The position numbers and the translations under genes were made by a program. From Piromyces finnis (Eukaryota; Neocallimastigomycota; Neocallimastigomycetes; Neocallimastigales; Neocallimastigaceae), in contig MCFH01000005.1 in NCBI GenBank assembly GCA_002104945.1, positions 1,229,501 to 1,293,500 on the forward strand: a DNA stretch of 64,000 nt. The letters run 5' to 3'. This document shows, one piece after another, positions 39,827 to 50,339 of the stretch. The stretch's first letter is position 1; each line of letters begins with the position of its first letter. The notes beneath the pieces were generated by a model. It saw only the letters and a list, made by a program, of their open reading frames with translations. It made no database searches and was not told where the DNA came from.

Positions 39827-40456
39827 CTTTTATAATAAATAAATAGCATAACTAATATAAAAAATTATTATTATTTTAATAAAAAAAAAAAAAAAAAAAA
39901 GGAATCATTCGTTCTGACGGTACTATTATAAAATGCTTTGACGAATATACCGATCATTTCATTGTATCTGACGAACTTCGCAAGTGTATATTAATGCCTG
40001 AATTCGAAACTTATGATATATTTAGTGAAGAAGACCGTAAGGAATTCTTATTCCATATATTCCAGACACTTGTCCTTGGCGGAATAATATGTCAGTATGA
40101 AGATGAAATCCAAAAATATTTTGATATAAGTAAAGTTTTATACAAAGATTTTGTTAGGTATTAATTTTATTTTATTTTTTTTTTTTTTAATTTCAAAATT
40201 ACATTTCCAATTTAAATTTCACATTTTAATTCTTAATATTATTTTATTTTTTTTAAAAAAAATTAGAGTAACAAGAGATAGTAAAACAAAAAAACTAAAT
40301 ATACTTTCTATGGTGTACAAAATTAATGACCTAGAGTCATCCCTTTCACCACTATTCCCTATTGATCACCCACAAAACTTCATGTATTTAACCATTGATC
40401 CTTTAAATAGATATGTTACAATATGGTACCATGCCTCAGACAATTATTACCAATAA
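39092..40456 (+). CDS. CFAP300: CFAP300 (cilia- and flagella-associated protein 300), four exons, 281 aa
   Basis: Cytoplasmic/axonemal factor needed for dynein-arm assembly in motile cilia. Exons 39092-39255, 39432-39667, 39902-40157 and 40267-40456 join in one frame to 282 codons. It aligns along the family: FGFD-FQSYR of the human protein corresponds to FSYDKYFQSYQ; VKCLD...DPFLISDELRRVLL to IKCFDEYTDHFIVSDELRKCIL; EIFSQPDREEFLF to DIFSEEDRKEFLF; and LGGALCQYED to LGGIICQYED. LYKDLVSVRKNPQTKK matches VLYKDFVRVTRDSKTKK, and YFIVDPIRRHLHVLYH matches YLTIDPLNRYVTIWYH. Human is 267 aa. Its presence fits a fungus with flagellate zoospores. Intron 2 and intron 3 contain long A or T runs. Confidence 0.95.
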
Positions 40457-40693
40457 ATCCTTTTTTCATTTAAACAAACTATTAAAACTTTCATCACCAT
40501 GTATTATATAATAATCTTTTCATTTTTTAAATAATAAAAATTTACTAATTGATATACAACATTTTTTCAAAATTTTTCTTAATATCCATTACACATTCTC
40601 TATTTTATATAATTTTTTATAATTTTTTTATATTTTTTTTAAATTTTTTTATTTGTCTTATTTTATTTGTATTTATTACAAAGTCCTATTAAC

Positions 40694-41053
40694 TTAGTTG
40701 TTGGCAATAGTAACTTCGACTTCAACTCCTGGTTCGATGGAGATGGAAGTGATCTTCTTAACGATTTCACTTGGGGAGTGAAGATCGATGAGTCTCTTGT
40801 GGATTCTCATTTCGTAACGATCCCAGGTCTTGGAACCTTCACCACATGGGGTCTTTCTGGTGGTGATACGGAGAACCTTGGTTGGGAGACGGACTGGACC
40901 CTTAACCTTAAGGTTGGATTCCTTGGAACGAGCAATAAGGTCAGAGCAGACCTTTTCAAGAGACTTGACGTTTCTGGAAGTTAAAGTGATTCTGATTCTG
41001 TGAATCTTGGAAACTTCTTCAACACCCTTCTTATCTTGTGCGACGTAAGACAT
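40694..41053 (-). CDS. RPS20: 40S ribosomal protein S20 (uS10), 119 aa
   Basis: Small-subunit protein of the head region. From ATG at 41053: [99 protein letters not shown]. This is the full eukaryotic uS10, the same length as human RPS20 (119). The upstream in-frame ATG at 41092 adds 13 residues not found in the family, so the later start is chosen. Single coding exon with strongly biased, GC-rich codons as expected for a ribosomal protein. The spacer upstream contains TTTGTAAG|GTAGTG near 41225-41240, possibly a 5'-leader splice donor. Confidence 0.97.
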   Translation of the reverse strand: MSYVAQDKKGVEEVSKIHRIRITLTSRNVKSLEKVCSDLIARSKESNLKVKGPVRLPTKVLRITTRKTPCGEGSKTWDRYEMRIHKRLIDLHSPSEIVKKITSISIEPGVEVEVTIANN

Positions 41054-41578
41054 TTTAAATATGTTTCTGTTAATATTTAAATAAAATACCAATCCATCAA
41101 TAATATTATATTGAAAAACATAATAAAAATAAATATGTTAATATTTTCATCATCCTTATTAAAAAAAAAAAATTATCCTATTCTATTTAAAAATTTATAT
41201 TCATAATTCATACCAGCGGTGACACTACCTTACAAATAAAATTTGAGAGAGAGTTTTAAAAATTTTTTTTTTTTTTTGGTTTCTATCATCTAAAAAAAAA
41301 AATTACCAATCATCAACTAAAATGTATTACGTATTGAATTTATGTATACATTAATACTAATGTATATTTACTATAAATTATATAGTATATTTTATTCTAT
41401 ATTATTTCTATTGAAATTTTTATCTATTATTATTATAATTAATTTTGGATTGTATTATCGTCTACATAATAATAATATGTAGAATAATTTGAAAAGAAAA
41501 AAGTATTAAGTTTTGAATAATAGTATTTTGTATTAAAGTTTTATAATTAGCTTGTTATTGTTATTGATATTGTTATTT
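41054..41578. other. RPS20 upstream region
   Basis: AT-rich, with a short higher-GC patch at about 41214-41256 that includes CTCTCTC on the minus strand. It may be the RPS20 transcription start or an untranslated leader exon. Not proven. Confidence 0.4.
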
Positions 41579-42868
41579 TTAAATTTCATCCCATTGAATT
41601 TCATTTGTTAATTTGTTATTTAAACAATATTCAAGAATTCCTTTTAATTCAGGACAGCTATTAGAATATGGATTATTTCTATTGAAAGGATTTCTGTCTA
41701 TTTTTTTCTGTTTCAATACACCTTCACAACCAAATGGATCTTTTTTAAAATTATTAATTGAATGTTTCACTTCAAAATCAGGTAAATTATCGGGCATTTC
41801 AGTTATTTTTTCTGGGAATATTTTTGAAGAATTATCTTCGTCTATTAAGTCATATGTTATACCAACAAATTGAAATTTATTTTCTGGGTATTTTATTGCT
41901 TTTCTATGTAAATTGAAAAAGCGATATTGCTTGTATGGATATGATATGAGTGTTATGAATTTTGGATATTTACCTTTATAAAAAATAAAATAAAATAAAA
42001 TAATAAATGATTATTTAATATATAGAGAGTATTTACTTTTTACACTATTAATTCAATTTATTACCAGTAAATTCATGGTATCTACAAATACTGAAAATAA
42101 GATTTTCGTATGAATCCTTGGCAAATTCTTCAGAAGTTGCTCTTTCTTTAATATTTTCTATATCTAACCATTTCATTGAATTTGCAATGAACCAATAACT
42201 TTGACCTTCTGTCATTGGTCCAGCTCTATTTTGAGTTTGTCCTATGATGCATTATGCATTGAATTAATTTCTATATTTAACTTTTCAATATCATTATTAT
42301 TTTCTATTTTATAATTACCTCCGGAAAATATTAAAGTACTATTTTTATTATATTTTGCAATTAAAATTCCTGTTAAAATATGTGTTAAGAAAGTATTAAT
42401 TTCTTCTCTTTGGAATGGTTGTATATTCCAGTCATTAACTTCTATTGGAATTTTATTTATTGTTTTTCCAATACCATGACCAGCAACAATAATTAAATGC
42501 TTAATTAATTAACAAAATAATTAGTTACTTTATATAATATACATTATATGCATTATATATATTATATTAGTAAAAATTACATCTTCTATTTTCGGTATAG
42601 TAGAATTCTCATAATACTCATGTATAATTTTATCAAGTTTATTTAAAGTAGAATCGTCCAAGGCATATTTATTAGTTTTTATTAGATTTTTATATAAACA
42701 TAAAATAATTATACTCAGACACAATATATAAATAAAATATTTTTTGAAAAAACGTTTTACTATATTAAATCTAAAATTTTCCTGTTTTTTTGATTCTTTA
42801 TAACGAGGAATTAAATCCTCTTTTTCATGTTCAAAAATAGTTAATTTTAACCTATTTGTAAATCCCAT
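41579..42868 (-). CDS. DUF218-family type II membrane protein, four exons, 346 aa
   Basis: Exons 42581-42868, 42319-42499, 42065-42241 and 41579-41973 join in frame (347 codons with stop). A basic cytoplasmic N-terminus is followed by one hydrophobic helix, YFIYILCLSIIILCLY, at about 44-59, then a stalk. The DUF218 (YdcF/ElyC-like) core starts HLIIVAGHGIGK, continues STLIFSGGQTQNRAGPMTEGQSYW (the FSGG-T...GP-SE-QSY block of the fungal branch) and RATSEEFAKDSYENLIFSICRYHEFTG, and ends with KFITLISYPYKQYRFFNLHRKAI and QFVGITYDL. The biochemical role of the fungal proteins is not known; bacterial relatives act in envelope metabolism. Probably in ER or Golgi with a lumenal domain. No close operon-like partner. 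Confidence 0.85.
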
Positions 42869-43571
42869 AATATTAAACTTTTTTTTTTTTTTTAATTTTA
42901 TTTTATTTTTTTTTTTTTTTTTTTAATTATTTATTCTTTTTCATTTTAGTATAATTTTAAGTTTAATATATATTATAATTAAGATATTTCTGTATTCATA
43001 TAATAATATATTATATTAAACTATAATTCAATTAAAATAGTTTAAATAACAAGATTAAAGATGCTTTCTATAAATTTATAAAGTCATTTTAATTATAATT
43101 AAAAAGAATAAATGAAGCTAGTAATATGTAAAAATTATAATAATAATTAACTTTAATATTTCAAAAGTAATTATTATTATTTAAATTGTTTGCAAAAATT
43201 TGAAATAAAGTTCATAAAACAATAAATTAGGTAATAAGGTATTATTATTTTTCTCAACAGAATTTCTAAGTGAATAGAAACTTTTTTAAAATAACCAAAA
43301 AATAATAAAATATAAAATAATAATATTGCTTTGCAAAGTATAATATTTTTTAAAATTTTATAACACTATAACTCAAACATACTATTTCTTTTTTTTTTTT
43401 TTTTTTTAATTTTTTTTTAGCAACAAATTAAACTAATAACGATCTTTTTATATATAGAAATATAAAAATAAATATAATAACGAATAAAGTTTTCTTTTAT
43501 TTTTTTTTTTTTTTTTTAAAAAAAATATATATGAAATTGGTAAATATATATAAACTCTTGTATTACATATC
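42869..43571. other. AT-rich spacer
   Basis: T runs at 42879-42894, 42909-42924, 43389-43406 and 43500-43517. No gene seen. It contains the promoter of the DUF218 gene and the 3' end of the LRR gene. Confidence 0.6.
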
Positions 43572-46500
43572 TTATTTTAATAAAATTTGATAAGCTTCAA
43601 AAACTCCACAGAATTTTTCATCGGATAAAGAATATTTTTGTCTGGAATAGGTAAGAAGCTTTATAATTGGTAGTAACAAATTATCATTTGTTTCTATTAT
43701 TGGGATTATCTTAACGTTAGCATTAAATTTTATTTCTTTTGGTAAGGAAGAAAGTATGACATTATCCAGAAAGACTTTTTCCAATTTAGGAAGATCCCAT
43801 AAATCATCTGATAAACTTTGTAGTTTATTTTTTCGAATATCAATACTTTTTAAATAATCTAACTTTAAAATTTGAGTAGGAAATTCTGTTAATTGATTTT
43901 CACTAATATCTATTTCTTCTAGATATTGGAAATTTAAGATATCAATAGGTAGCTCTTTCAAACCCCTATGTTTTAAATTTACTTTACGAGTTTCAAAACA
44001 ATAGGAATACCTTTGATCATATGGATCTTCATATATATCTTCTTCAAAATCATCATCAATACCATAATTATCTAAATATTGATGAATGGATATCGATTCA
44101 TTAAGGTAAATAGTATTTAAGTTTGGTAGATAGCGTATTTCCTTTGGTATATTTGTTATATTTAGATTTCCACGAATAGAAAGTTCATTTAATTTCATTA
44201 GCTTACCTATTTCTTTTGGTAATTCAGTGACCTGATTATTATTGATGGATAATGCTTTCAAATTTTCTAAATTACCTATTTCTTTTGGTAATTTTTTCAA
44301 ATGATTATCACTAACATCCAAAGAATTCAATTGGCTTAATAATCCAATTTCTACTGGTAATTCGATTAATTGATTCTTAATTAAGGACAATACATTTAAT
44401 TGAGACATATTTCCTATTTCTATTGGTAATTGAGTTAATTGATTTTCAGTAATATATAATTTTTTTAATTGAATTAAATTTCCGATTTCTGGAGGTAATT
44501 TTTTTATCTGATTATGATTAAATTCTATTTCTACTAAGCTTATTAAATTACCAATTTCTTTCGGTATTTCAGTTAAATTATTTCTATAGCCATTTATAGT
44601 TTGAATTTCTTTCCACTTTCCTATTTCTGCTGGTAATTTTGTTAGTTTATTATAACTGATTTCTAAATGTATTAAATGAACTAAATTTCCTATTTCAACG
44701 GGTAGTTCACTCAAGTCATTTCCCCATAGCCATAATTCTCTTAAATTCGTTAGATTACCAATTTCTTTTGGTAATTCAACTAATTTATTATAAGTAAGTC
44801 GTAAAAAATTTAATTTCGTCAGCTTTCCTATTTCTTTTGGTAAGGTTGTTAAATGATTACTTGTTAGATTCAAATTTGTTAATTGTCGTAATTGACCAAT
44901 TTCTTTTGGTAAAGCGGTGATTTGATTATCACAAATAATTAATTCGGTTAAACTGGTGAAATCAGTGACACTCTTCGGTAATTCGGTTAAATGATTATAA
45001 GTAAGGTTTAATGATGTTATATTTTTTAATTCTTTTATTGTTTGGAGTAATTCTTCTAAACAATTAATATTACGAAGATTCAATTTTTTTAAATTAGTCA
45101 AATAACACATTTCTTTTGGTATTATTTTAAATCGACAACCATTTAAGTTTAGAATAGCTAGATTTTTTAATTCTTTTATCTCTATGGGAAATGTTTTTTT
45201 TACATCCTGTGCTTCTGTAATACTCATTTCTCTTAACTTTGTTAAGCCTCCTATTGCCTGTGGTATTTCATTTAGTTTAGTAAAGTTCATATGGAACAGA
45301 GTTAAATTACTTAAATTTTTTATTTCCATAGGTAACTTTAATCCCCAATTTTTACTAAGGTTTAACTCTTCTAAATTAATTAAGTTACCAATTTCTTTGG
45401 GTAATTTTCTTATTTCATTTAATTGAAGGAAAAGCTTTTTTAGATTCTTTAATTTTCCAATTTCACTTGGTAATACTTTTAATCTATTTAAACCAACGCC
45501 TAATAGTTCTAAATTTTCTAATTTTCCTATATCATTTGGTAATTCGCTTAATTCGTTATTAGAAAGTTTCAGAGTTTTCAATTGAGATAAATTTCCAATT
45601 TCTTCTGGTAAATTCATTAATTGATTATTCATAAGGTTAAGTTCAGCTAGTTGAGTTAAATTACCTATTTCTTTTGGTAATTTTTTTATTTGATTTAAGC
45701 AAACAGCTAATATTTTCAAGTTAACTAGTTTACCTATGCTATTTGGTATTACAATTAATTTATTAGCATTTATGTTTAATTCAATTAAATTTGTGAGATT
45801 TCCAATATCTTCAGGAAGTTTTTTTAAATAATTATTTTGTAAATTTAATACGGTTAAACATTTTAAATTAGTAATTTCTTCTGGTAAATTAATTAATTTA
45901 TTGTAACTAAGATCCAATTCTTTTAAATGGAATAAATTTTCAATTTCATTGGGCAACTTTTTTATATTATTTACATTTAAATTTAATTCAATTAAATTTG
46001 ACAAGTTTTTTATTTCCTTGGGTAATTTTTTTAAATGATTATTTTTAAATTTTAATTCAGTTAATCCTTTTAAATTAGTTATTTCTTCTGGGAACGTTTC
46101 AAAGGAATTTAAACTGAGATATAGCTTTTTTAAATTGGTTAAATTATTAATTTCTTTTGGTAATTCAGTTAAATTATTTTTACTTAAGTTCAATTCAGTT
46201 AAATTAGTTAATTTTCCTATTTCTTTTGGTATTTCTACTAATTCATTCTTGGCAAGATTTAAGCTTGTTAAATTGAGTAAATTGCCTATTTCTTTGGTTA
46301 ACCTTTTTAAGTGATTGTGAAAAAGATTTAATTCAACTAAATTCGTTAATTTTCCAATTTCATTTGGAGCTTCGATTAACTTTGCTTGCTCTATTTCTAA
46401 TACTTTTAAAGTTGTTGCTTTTCCTAGTAAAGTGGGAATTTTACTTCTCACACCAGAATTCTTATTTAACCTACTTTTAATTTTTAATTCCTTTAAATTG

Positions 46501-46622
46501 GAAAAAGTAATTCCTTTAATAGGAATATTTTTAAATTTTTTCTCATTTATATTAATTATTTCTCTATCATATTTACACAAATTTTTCTCTGAAATTAAAT
46601 CTGAATGATTTCGTTTTTCCAT
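43572..46622 (-). CDS. Giant SHOC2/Ras-group-type leucine-rich repeat protein, about 37 LRRs, 1,016 aa
   Basis: Single exon. After about 70 lysine-rich residues come roughly 33 uninterrupted 23-residue LRRs of the pattern LPKEIGNLTNLxELNLxxNxL. An acidic, aromatic insert follows (about 845-870, DDDFEEDIYEDPYD), then four more repeats and a short C-terminal cap. There is no signal peptide, TM helix, kinase, F-box or other domain, so the protein is probably cytosolic and purely a binding solenoid. The Lys-Glu-Ile-Gly-Asn/Lys-Leu type repeat is shared by SHOC2, plant intracellular Ras-group LRRs and bacterial (for example Leptospira-like) LRR proteins, and has no introns here. Partner unknown. 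The near-identity of many units suggests expansion by internal duplication. Confidence 0.93.
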   Translation of the reverse strand: MEKRNHSDLISEKNLCKYDREIININEKKFKNIPIKGITFSNLKELKIKSRLNKNSGVRSKIPTLLGKATTLKVLEIEQAKLIEAPNEIGKLTNLVELNLFHNHLKRLTKEIGNLLNLTSLNLAKNELVEIPKEIGKLTNLTELNLSKNNLTELPKEINNLTNLKKLYLSLNSFETFPEEITNLKGLTELKFKNNHLKKLPKEIKNLSNLIELNLNVNNIKKLPNEIENLFHLKELDLSYNKLINLPEEITNLKCLTVLNLQNNYLKKLPEDIGNLTNLIELNINANKLIVIPNSIGKLVNLKILAVCLNQIKKLPKEIGNLTQLAELNLMNNQLMNLPEEIGNLSQLKTLKLSNNELSELPNDIGKLENLELLGVGLNRLKVLPSEIGKLKNLKKLFLQLNEIRKLPKEIGNLINLEELNLSKNWGLKLPMEIKNLSNLTLFHMNFTKLNEIPQAIGGLTKLREMSITEAQDVKKTFPIEIKELKNLAILNLNGCRFKIIPKEMCYLTNLKKLNLRNINCLEELLQTIKELKNITSLNLTYNHLTELPKSVTDFTSLTELIICDNQITALPKEIGQLRQLTNLNLTSNHLTTLPKEIGKLTKLNFLRLTYNKLVELPKEIGNLTNLRELWLWGNDLSELPVEIGNLVHLIHLEISYNKLTKLPAEIGKWKEIQTINGYRNNLTEIPKEIGNLISLVEIEFNHNQIKKLPPEIGNLIQLKKLYITENQLTQLPIEIGNMSQLNVLSLIKNQLIELPVEIGLLSQLNSLDVSDNHLKKLPKEIGNLENLKALSINNNQVTELPKEIGKLMKLNELSIRGNLNITNIPKEIRYLPNLNTIYLNESISIHQYLDNYGIDDDFEEDIYEDPYDQRYSYCFETRKVNLKHRGLKELPIDILNFQYLEEIDISENQLTEFPTQILKLDYLKSIDIRKNKLQSLSDDLWDLPKLEKVFLDNVILSSLPKEIKFNANVKIIPIIETNDNLLLPIIKLLTYSRQKYSLSDEKFCGVFEAYQILLK

Positions 46623-47502
46623 TTCATTTATTCATTTTATCTTGTTTTATAATTAATTTTTAATTTATTATTTATATTAAAATATTAAAAATATATATTT
46701 GATTAATTAATTTAAAAAATATATATATATTAATTATTATTATTATGTTTATTATTATTATTATTAGTAGTAGTAGTAGTAGTAGTAGTAGTACTTAACA
46801 AAAATAGAATATTGACGAAACATTTTATAAAAAATTGGTAAAGTTAACATAATACAAGTTGAATATCTCTAATAGGATTAGGCACAACATAAAGCATAGA
46901 TATATAGGTAATATTATAAAAAAAAAAAAAAAGTACATACATTAAATTTAAAATATTTTTAAAATTTAATATTATTCTAAATAAAAATTAAAATAAAAGT
47001 AAATATTATTTATATTATATATATACAATGTATTTATGATGTTCAATTTTTTCAATTCTATAAAACTTTACTTTTAGAAATTAAAATAAAAAAAAGAAAA
47101 AAGGGGGAAAAAAATAAAAGAAATATTAATATTAAAAATAAACACCGGTGTCTGTGTCTGTTATTCTGTTATATATATTATATATATATTTTTTTTTTAC
47201 ACTTTTTAATAATTTTTTTTTATTATTTTTATTTTTTATTGCTTAATACATTTTTTATTTTTTATTTTTTTTTTCTTTTGAATTTATTTCTATTCTATTC
47301 TATTCTTCTATTCTAATTCATCTATTTTTTTTTCTAAAAGACTTTAGATTCTAATTTTTATTTGATAATTTTTTAAAACATAGTAAGACAATATATAAAT
47401 GAATTGTCATTTTTTATATAAAAATAAAAACAAATGTTCTATTTTAATTGTCTTTTTTTTTTTTTTTTACTCTTTTTCTTAATCGCTCAAGATATATTAT
47501 AT
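46623..47502. other. AT-rich spacer with an AGT run
   Basis: No gene. Contains an ATT run followed by an AGT run (listed separately), A-rich stretches, and a T-rich segment at 47180-47340. Confidence 0.6.
46751..46792. repeat. Compound (ATT)5-(AGT)9 microsatellite
   Basis: A perfect AGT run of nine copies at 46766-46792 preceded by ATT repeats, about 145 bases upstream of the LRR gene start. Confidence 0.95.
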
Positions 47503-48930
47503 TTAATTCAATTTCCCTTTAATGAGACATTGGAAAAAATTAGTATCTAACTTACATAAATGTTTATTACGACTACATTGACCTTCAGGTGTACAATATT
47601 GACCAAGTCCGCACTTTTTATTACCAGCACGTAAACCACATCCATAATATTTATTATTTCTAGAATAAACAGTATGTTTACCATTATTAATAAAAACGTT
47701 TGGTGCGCCTTCAGGAATACCGTCAATAATATTTTTTTCACCTATTCTAATTAAATATTCAAGCATAGTTTTAGTGGTGAACTTAATGTGTGGATTTTCA
47801 CTCATTATAGTAGCGGCAACACCGGCAACAATTGGTGAGGAAAATGAAGTACCAGAAATGATAAATTCAATATCTTCTGTTAAATATCCCTTATCCATTG
47901 GAGTAACTTTACAAACTTGACTAATATCTACCCCTAAAATAGAAGAAACATATTGATATACAATTTCTTCAAAATAAATATCACCGCGATAATGCATCCA
48001 AAATGGGGCATAAATATCAACCTCTTCTCCGTAATTAGAACGTTGATCTACAATATATCTTTCAGTCTTCATGGTGTCATCATAGTAACCATCATTAGGT
48101 ATGACAATCATTTCAGTCTTAATATTATTTTGAATTCCACCAACGCTAATAACATTATCTAAACCAGCTGGAACATTATGGAAATTATTCTTTTTAAATT
48201 CAGCAGTATCTGTTGATTCATTACCTGCAGCAGCAACAAAAACAGCACCTTCATTTGACATTTCAGTAATAATAGTTTGAAGTTCTTCGAGGACTTCACG
48301 TTTTTCTTCATACTGAGTACTATTAAAAGTATGACCAAATGAAAAATTAAAGACAGCCTTGTGTGGTCTAAATAAATGCTTTCTTACATATTTTAATCCA
48401 GCAATAATATCATTATAAAACATTGGATATTCTTCTTCATCATAATCATCATATTTTATAACAATACCATAAACATTAGCTTTATTAGCAACACCATAAA
48501 CATTGCCAGCAGCTGTGATTGAAGTTAATTTTCCATGGAAAGTATCAACATAACCATGGCAAACCTTTTCATTTTCACTTTTAGTAATATTACCATTTTC
48601 AATGTATATTACACACTTTGAAATTCGTTTATCTTTTGCTGTAAAATCTTCATTATCAAATTCAAAACCACCATCAAAAACAAAGATATCAATGTCTTTA
48701 CCTGCAGAAGCAGGATAATAATAATTTTTATCATATTTACCAACTAATTTATCATCAAACTTTCCCTGGGAAATTAATGAAAGGTGATTTGGAGCATTTT
48801 CTCTAATGTTAACTTCCTTCCAGTGAGTTTCGGATTTAATAAATTTTTTATCATAGTATTTTTTTGCATTAACATTGTTAATGAAAGAAATGACAAATAA
48901 AAATATAAAAATAAAATTTAAATTATTCAT
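47503..48930 (-). CDS. Secreted subtilisin-family (S8) serine protease with Cys-rich C-terminal tail, 475 aa
   Basis: Signal peptide at 1-22 (FIFIFLFVISFINNVNA). Catalytic residues: Asp86 in DIFVFDGGFEF, His132 in FHGKLTSITAAG (usual HGTHVAG is degenerate), oxyanion Asn237 in AAAGNEST, and Ser362 in ISGTSFSSPIVAG. VFNFSFG and VISVGGI are the usual subtilase strands. There is no obvious I9 propeptide of normal length; residues 23-70 are short for that. After the catalytic domain, residues 430-460 form a Cys-rich knot, CGLRAGNKKCGLGQYC then C-S-R-N-K-H-L-C, resembling a chitin-binding (CBM18/hevein-like) module. Single exon. Probably an extracellular protease that may bind wall or chitin. The triad is complete, so activity is likely. 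Confidence 0.9.
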   Translation of the reverse strand: MNNLNFIFIFLFVISFINNVNAKKYYDKKFIKSETHWKEVNIRENAPNHLSLISQGKFDDKLVGKYDKNYYYPASAGKDIDIFVFDGGFEFDNEDFTAKDKRISKCVIYIENGNITKSENEKVCHGYVDTFHGKLTSITAAGNVYGVANKANVYGIVIKYDDYDEEEYPMFYNDIIAGLKYVRKHLFRPHKAVFNFSFGHTFNSTQYEEKREVLEELQTIITEMSNEGAVFVAAAGNESTDTAEFKKNNFHNVPAGLDNVISVGGIQNNIKTEMIVIPNDGYYDDTMKTERYIVDQRSNYGEEVDIYAPFWMHYRGDIYFEEIVYQYVSSILGVDISQVCKVTPMDKGYLTEDIEFIISGTSFSSPIVAGVAATIMSENPHIKFTTKTMLEYLIRIGEKNIIDGIPEGAPNVFINNGKHTVYSRNNKYYGCGLRAGNKKCGLGQYCTPEGQCSRNKHLCKLDTNFFQCLIKGKLN

Positions 48931-50197
48931 TTTTTTTAAATATATTACTATTATTTTATTAATATTTAATTTCTAAATATATATATATAATAAATGGTGA
49001 AATTGTTAATTTAAATTATACATTGTTTATTAAAAATATAAATATAATTTTTAAATATTGAAATCATATATTATAATATAAGTAATTACATTTAAAAAAA
49101 AAAAAAAAAAGGTAATTACTTTATTGTATAATTACCTTTTTATTTATTTTTGATATATAGTTTAAAGGGTTTTTTTTATTTTGTTGTTGTTTTATAGTTT
49201 TCTTGATAAAAAAAAGAAGCGTTTTATTATAATTAGTTTTTAGTTTTTATGTCATTTAATACATATTATTGTGTTACAATATCTTTAAAATATTTATAAA
49301 TTTTATAAATAGATAAAACTTTTATATATTTTTACTAAATATACTTTTTCTATTATTACTTTCTTCTTTCTTTTTTCTTGTTTTTTTTATGAGAGAAGGA
49401 AAAAAAAAAAAAGATTTGATGTTAATCTTTAAATTATACTTTGCATTTTAATTTATTTAATTAATAGAATAAAAATTTTTTCAAAACTTTATTATTAAAG
49501 AAAAAAAAAAATATACATAAAATGCATTATTATGTATGATAATATTAAGCGTATTTTTTATCATATTTCTAAATACTTAAACATATATACGAAAAAAAAA
49601 AAAAAATTGAAAAAAGGTAAAATAGTATTATAGGATAAAATAAAAAAATAATAATAATCTTTTTAAATATTTATAGAAATAACTTAAATAGTTGAATAAT
49701 TGTTTGTGTAACAATTTTTTGTAAAAAAAAAAAAAAAGTCAGTTACATAAATACATATAACTATATATAATAAAAACATGAGAATTTGATAGATTTTGTC
49801 ATCATTCATTGATGTAAATAACAGTCATCTTAAACTGCTTATATTTGATTATTATTGATTTATATACAGTAGAAAAGGAATAGACTTATTTTAGGATATA
49901 ATAACTACCAGAAATTATAAAATAAGATTTGATCTTCATTGATTAATTACACTACTTGTTTTTCAACTTTGACTCCTTTTTTTTTTTTTTTTTTTGATTA
50001 GGAAGAGAATACACTTTTTTTTTTTTTTTGTATTTATTTATTTATTTAATATGTGATTTTACATTATATTAGGTGAGAGTATATATTGATATAATAAATA
50101 GTAAATAAAAATAATAGAATAAATATAAATAAAAATATAAATATAAAATAAATTAATTATTTAAAGCCACTATTATACTAAAGTATAATAATTATAT
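48931..50197. other. AT-rich spacer
   Basis: Upstream of the protease gene. A and T runs (49094-49110, 49980-49995, 50016-50028) and one perfect hairpin (separate entry). No gene seen. Confidence 0.6.
49107..49140. other. Perfect 12-bp inverted repeat (hairpin)
   Basis: AAAAGGTAATTA at 49107-49118 pairs with TAATTACCTTTT at 49129-49140 around a 10-base loop, about 180 bases upstream of the protease ATG. It may be a transcript hairpin, a factor site or a small transposon end; nothing decides between them. Confidence 0.6.
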
Positions 50198-50339
50198 TTA
50201 ACTTCCAATGGGACACCAAGTTAGAGATCAAAATTTTGCCATGGAACAAAATTATGATCTCCATTGGTTGTGCTGGCCTGTCTTACTGTTTCTTCAGTAT
50301 TGACACTCTTGGATGTTGCTTCAAATCTTTTGAACATTG

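Noticed and set aside
40694-41092. Longer RPS20 start at 41092
   Set aside because: Adds 13 residues absent from the family; the ATG at 41053 gives the canonical MSYVAQDKK start and 119 aa.
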